Assembly (NCBI GenBank): GCA_038380795.1
Contig: CM076268.1
Span: forward strand, 14,760,001-14,824,000
Length of the DNA: 64,000 nt
Source of the DNA: Pyrocephalus nanus
Taxonomy: Eukaryota; Chordata; Aves; Passeriformes; Tyrannidae
Reading direction: 5' to 3'
Shown here: one piece after another, positions 60,843-64,000 of the stretch
Numbering within the stretch: the first letter of the stretch is position 1
How the letters are laid out: each line of letters begins with the position of its first letter
Translations under genes and position numbers: made by a program
The notes under the pieces: generated by a model
Database searches by the model: none
Seen by the model: the letters and a program-made list of their open reading frames with translations, nothing else
What the model was told of the DNA's origin: nothing

Positions 60843-63656
60843 AGGGTCTGCTGTCCCATCTGCACACATTATGTGCAAGGGGCTGCAGCAGAAGTACCAA
60901 AGCATCATCACCTCTGACTGAACAGCCTCCAGGCATCTGCAGACACTGCACCCAGGACTGGACCTGGCAAATGGACATCACAGCTCTGACTTCTCACTGC
61001 ATCTCCCCCAGAGAAGTAAGAGGGAGAGCTCCCACCAGCTGCTCTCCATTCCCAGCAAGGTGATGCAAGCTGAGAAGTTCCACACTCCCTCCAGGTTTCC
61101 ATGCTGTAGCCTGGGAGTCCAAAGATGCTTACTGGGACACAGAAATCAACACTCCCCACTGTCAAAGCCAACAAAACAGAGGTTACTTGAGCTGATGAAG
61201 CAACAAGCTTGTGACACAGCTGCTACAGGAAAGAGGACAAATCTATAGCACAGAAAAGAGACACCAGCTGGCTCTGTGAAGATGAGCACAGCTCCCCAGC
61301 AGCAGGACTGGCCAGCAAACCTGAGCCCATTCAAAAAGTAGCTACAGGTCTGCTGCTTCCCTCCTGCCACTGTGTTTCCCAGTCTCTTTCAGCACCATTC
61401 TCCCTCTGATGTGGTATGGGGAGTCCCAAGTTCAAGCTGGAACCTACCTTCCAGCCACAGGATCTCCAGCCCAGCTGCAGAGCTTGCAACAAATTCACAT
61501 GAGCACATAGTTTCCTCACATCTCCTGCAGGAGCAGGGACATTGAAATAGTTATTTATTAACAACTCTGGGACAAATGAGCAAGAAAGGAAACAAATCCA
61601 TTTATAAATCACCAAAAGAGAAAACTTGTGACTCTAATGGTCTCCTTTGTAATTCCTTAAATGTGGCCTGGAGCTGGCCTGGCATGACTTCTTGTGATGC
61701 TGAGTCAGCAGAACAGCCCCACTTGTGCAGTAAATACCCTGATAAGAGCAGAATAGACCCAAGAAGAAAGAACTAACTTATGCCACATCCAGATTTTTCT
61801 TGGCTTCTGCTAGGATTTGGGGAGACTGATAGTGTTCTCACCACTAAATGCCAAGCAGTGACTCACATTAGCATCTATCTCTGCAATCCAGGATATATGC
61901 TTTCCTCTGGGACAAGGTGGAGACAGGATAAAAACAGAAAACTCATGCAAGAGCTGTCTGAAAGAACAGCAGTTGGTGCTAGCTGAGCACTCATATAGGA
62001 GCATACCAGTCCTGAATACTTTGCCAGACTTTGTCCTTTGATAACATTTCTCAAGGGGGAGAGGGAGAACAAGAAAAACAAAACACTGTTTTATTTAACA
62101 GTTACCCATAGCAGAGAAAAGCTGAGCTAAAGTTTCCAATAGTTATCAGGACAAAACTCTAAATTAGACATGCAATGTACCATTTTTAAATTTAAAACTG
62201 ATTGGACAAGAGTTCTGTCATGAATTGAAAGCTGTGTAATAAGCACAAGGCAATGGATCAAGATGATGTTAGAACAAGAGTGTTTTAAAATGCTCAGTAT
62301 AGCAGTGATATGGATGAAGGAGCCAAGGCCTCAAGCACAAGGGGCAAATTGCTCTGTAATTCATTGGGAGGAACTGTATGTCCACTGAGGACAGATAAAT
62401 AATGTTTGAAGTATCTATGGAAACCACCATCTTACACAGAACAATAAAACTCACAAAAAGACAAACAAGAGAAAAATAACTCCACCTTCAGATACTCATA
62501 AGGACAACATTAACTGAGAGCAGGATTTGATCCCAAAGATATGGGGGCTCACTTGAAGAGATGTGAAGTATGGAAATGAAGGCTAGAGGCTGAAGGAGAA
62601 ATAGGAGCTCTACAGTAACCCTACAGGGCAGATGTGGGAGCCCTAGCTTTAAAATCCATTTATAAACTGGACTCCCACAGCGCTCTTATTCAGATGACTC
62701 TCAGCAGTGAGTCTCTTCCTGGGTCACGACTTGCTCATTCTTTATACAGACACAAGGGAAGTCAACTTACTTTGGGTGGGAACAGTGAAGGCAAAAGGCT
62801 TTTGAGTAGTTTCAGCTTTGCACTTCCCATCACTGAAAGCATCTGACAACTTTTCTTGCCCTCCTGTTTTGTCTCATATTTTCATCCAGTATTTTTCAGC
62901 CCTCAGAGCCTCCTACAGCTCAGCTTGGAACTCATTATATTTTTGCACCATTGATCACATCAAAACAAAAGCTTCTTAAGCTCTGATTACCAGCTGTAAA
63001 GGAGAAAAAGATGTGAAAGCTTTGTTTAAGAATGGAGCAGTTTTTAATGTAGCTATGATACAGCAAATTAATGTAGCAACAGTGCAAGACCTTATGAAAC
63101 AGGAAGATAATATTTGTTTTGAAAAATCCTTTCAGTCACACTTATTTTCTCACCCACGCTCACTCCCCTTGTACTCACAGGCACCAAGCTCGCCCAGGCG
63201 CTCTGGCAAGATCCCACGTGAGATGAGACCAAGCGTGCCGTCTTCAGGAGCTAACAGTTACTAAAGTGTGATCCGCTTGCATTGAAATCTCATTTACCTG
63301 GGACAGGTGGCTGCTCAGTGCCTTTTTTCCCCTCTCATTTTGGGTACTTTAACTCCCATGATGTGTCTTCCTGCTGGGAGAGGAGGAGGACAACTTGCAC
63401 ACAGGATGTGCTGTGAGCTTACTGTGATCCTTCTGTTACTGGAGCACAGTTTTCTTCCCCAAAGAGTCATCCGCAGAGGAGCTTTATCAGCACCCATGCC
63501 TTTTGCTGACCATGTGAGCCTTATCAGGGTGCAGGCTGCTGGACTTGTCACAAACACATTTTTTCAGCATTTATCCACTTTTAGTGCAGTTGGTCGTGTC
63601 CTTTGGTTATCAATATAGACCATTCTTTTAACCTTTGATCTGCTGCTGCTTCTACT

Positions 63657-63659
<3 letters not shown>
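60843..63659. other. Intergenic, nothing recognised
   Basis: This is AT-rich sequence with short open frames only. No exon, RNA gene or clear repeat was identified. Confidence 0.5.

Positions 63660-63696
<37 letters not shown>
63660..63696 (+). repeat. (CA)n microsatellite
   Basis: There are about 18 uninterrupted CA dinucleotides (37 bases). It is a likely polymorphic marker. The Cys-Val repeat that appears when it is translated on the minus strand is an artefact. Confidence 0.97.
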
Positions 63697-63699
<3 letters not shown>

Positions 63700-64000
63700 T
63701 CATTCACATTTCCTTCAGGCCCGTTGTAGTATTTCTGCTTCTCCAGCTGCATGCCTACCTTATGCGTGGTGTACCAGGAGCTTCACTGCACAGGCCATCA
63801 TCTCACATGGGAAAAGGTCTCCTTGGTTTGGTTAGGTTATAGCAACAGCAAAGGGAGTAGGTTTTAGGGCTGCTGTGGGAACCATGCTGCTCAGTCTGCT
63901 GCTCAGATGTAGCCAGGTCTCCTGATCGGAGCTTGTGGCACAGCACGCATGAGCACAGCAGCAGAGGCAGTCTTCTGGAAGTTATAGGATGTTGAAATTC

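Noticed and set aside
63564..63752. A minus-strand frame with repeated Cys-Val
   Set aside because: This is translation of the CA/TG microsatellite.

Overview
The window is nuclear DNA from a bird, most likely a passerine (songbird). The genes are vertebrate genes split into many exons with GT-AG splice sites. The interspersed repeats are avian CR1 LINE tails ending in repeated TTCTATGAT/TTCTGTGAT units. One repeat at 60.7 kb joins a tRNA-Ile-like head to a CR1-type tail, which matches my knowledge of the zebra-finch SINE TguSINE1. No bacterial, phage, CRISPR or operon-type system is present.

Three protein genes were reconstructed, all on the minus strand. (1) DNMBP (dynamin-binding protein/Tuba): only its 5' half is here. 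A CpG-island promoter lies near 19.2-20.3 kb. Coding exons at 11.5, 9.2 and 6.6-8.6 kb encode the four N-terminal SH3 domains, a proline-rich linker and the start of a coiled coil. The RhoGEF/BAR half lies off the left edge. A large open exon at 2.5-3.8 kb ends in the same splice phase and looks like an alternative first coding exon that would replace the SH3 half. (2) CPN1 (carboxypeptidase N catalytic subunit): complete, nine coding exons from 36,513 down to 24,224. The phases close exactly and give a 453-residue protein. (3) ENTPD1 (CD39 ectonucleotidase): nine coding exons from 51,381 down to 44,841, giving 501 residues. A candidate TATA promoter and noncoding first exon lie near 58.8 kb.

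Layout: 1-20.3 kb DNMBP; 20.3-24.1 kb intergenic with an old CR1 copy and a poly(A) tract; 24.2-36.5 kb CPN1, with a second CpG-rich block at its promoter; 36.6-44.8 kb intergenic and/or ENTPD1 3'UTR; 44.8 to about 58.8 kb ENTPD1; 58.9-64 kb intergenic with a tRNA-derived SINE and a CA microsatellite. The genes share no pathway, although CPN1 and ENTPD1 both act outside cells to switch off inflammatory signals (anaphylatoxins and kinins; ATP and ADP).

The most unusual items are: the DNMBP-associated exon with six 16-17-residue Arg/Glu/Tyr repeats; a 99-bp, 96%-identical inverted duplication inside CPN1 intron 7; a GC-AG intron in ENTPD1; and ENTPD1 lying directly next to CPN1, an order not found in human. 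Exon boundaries were read by hand from splice motifs, phase and remembered family sequence. No alignment program was run.
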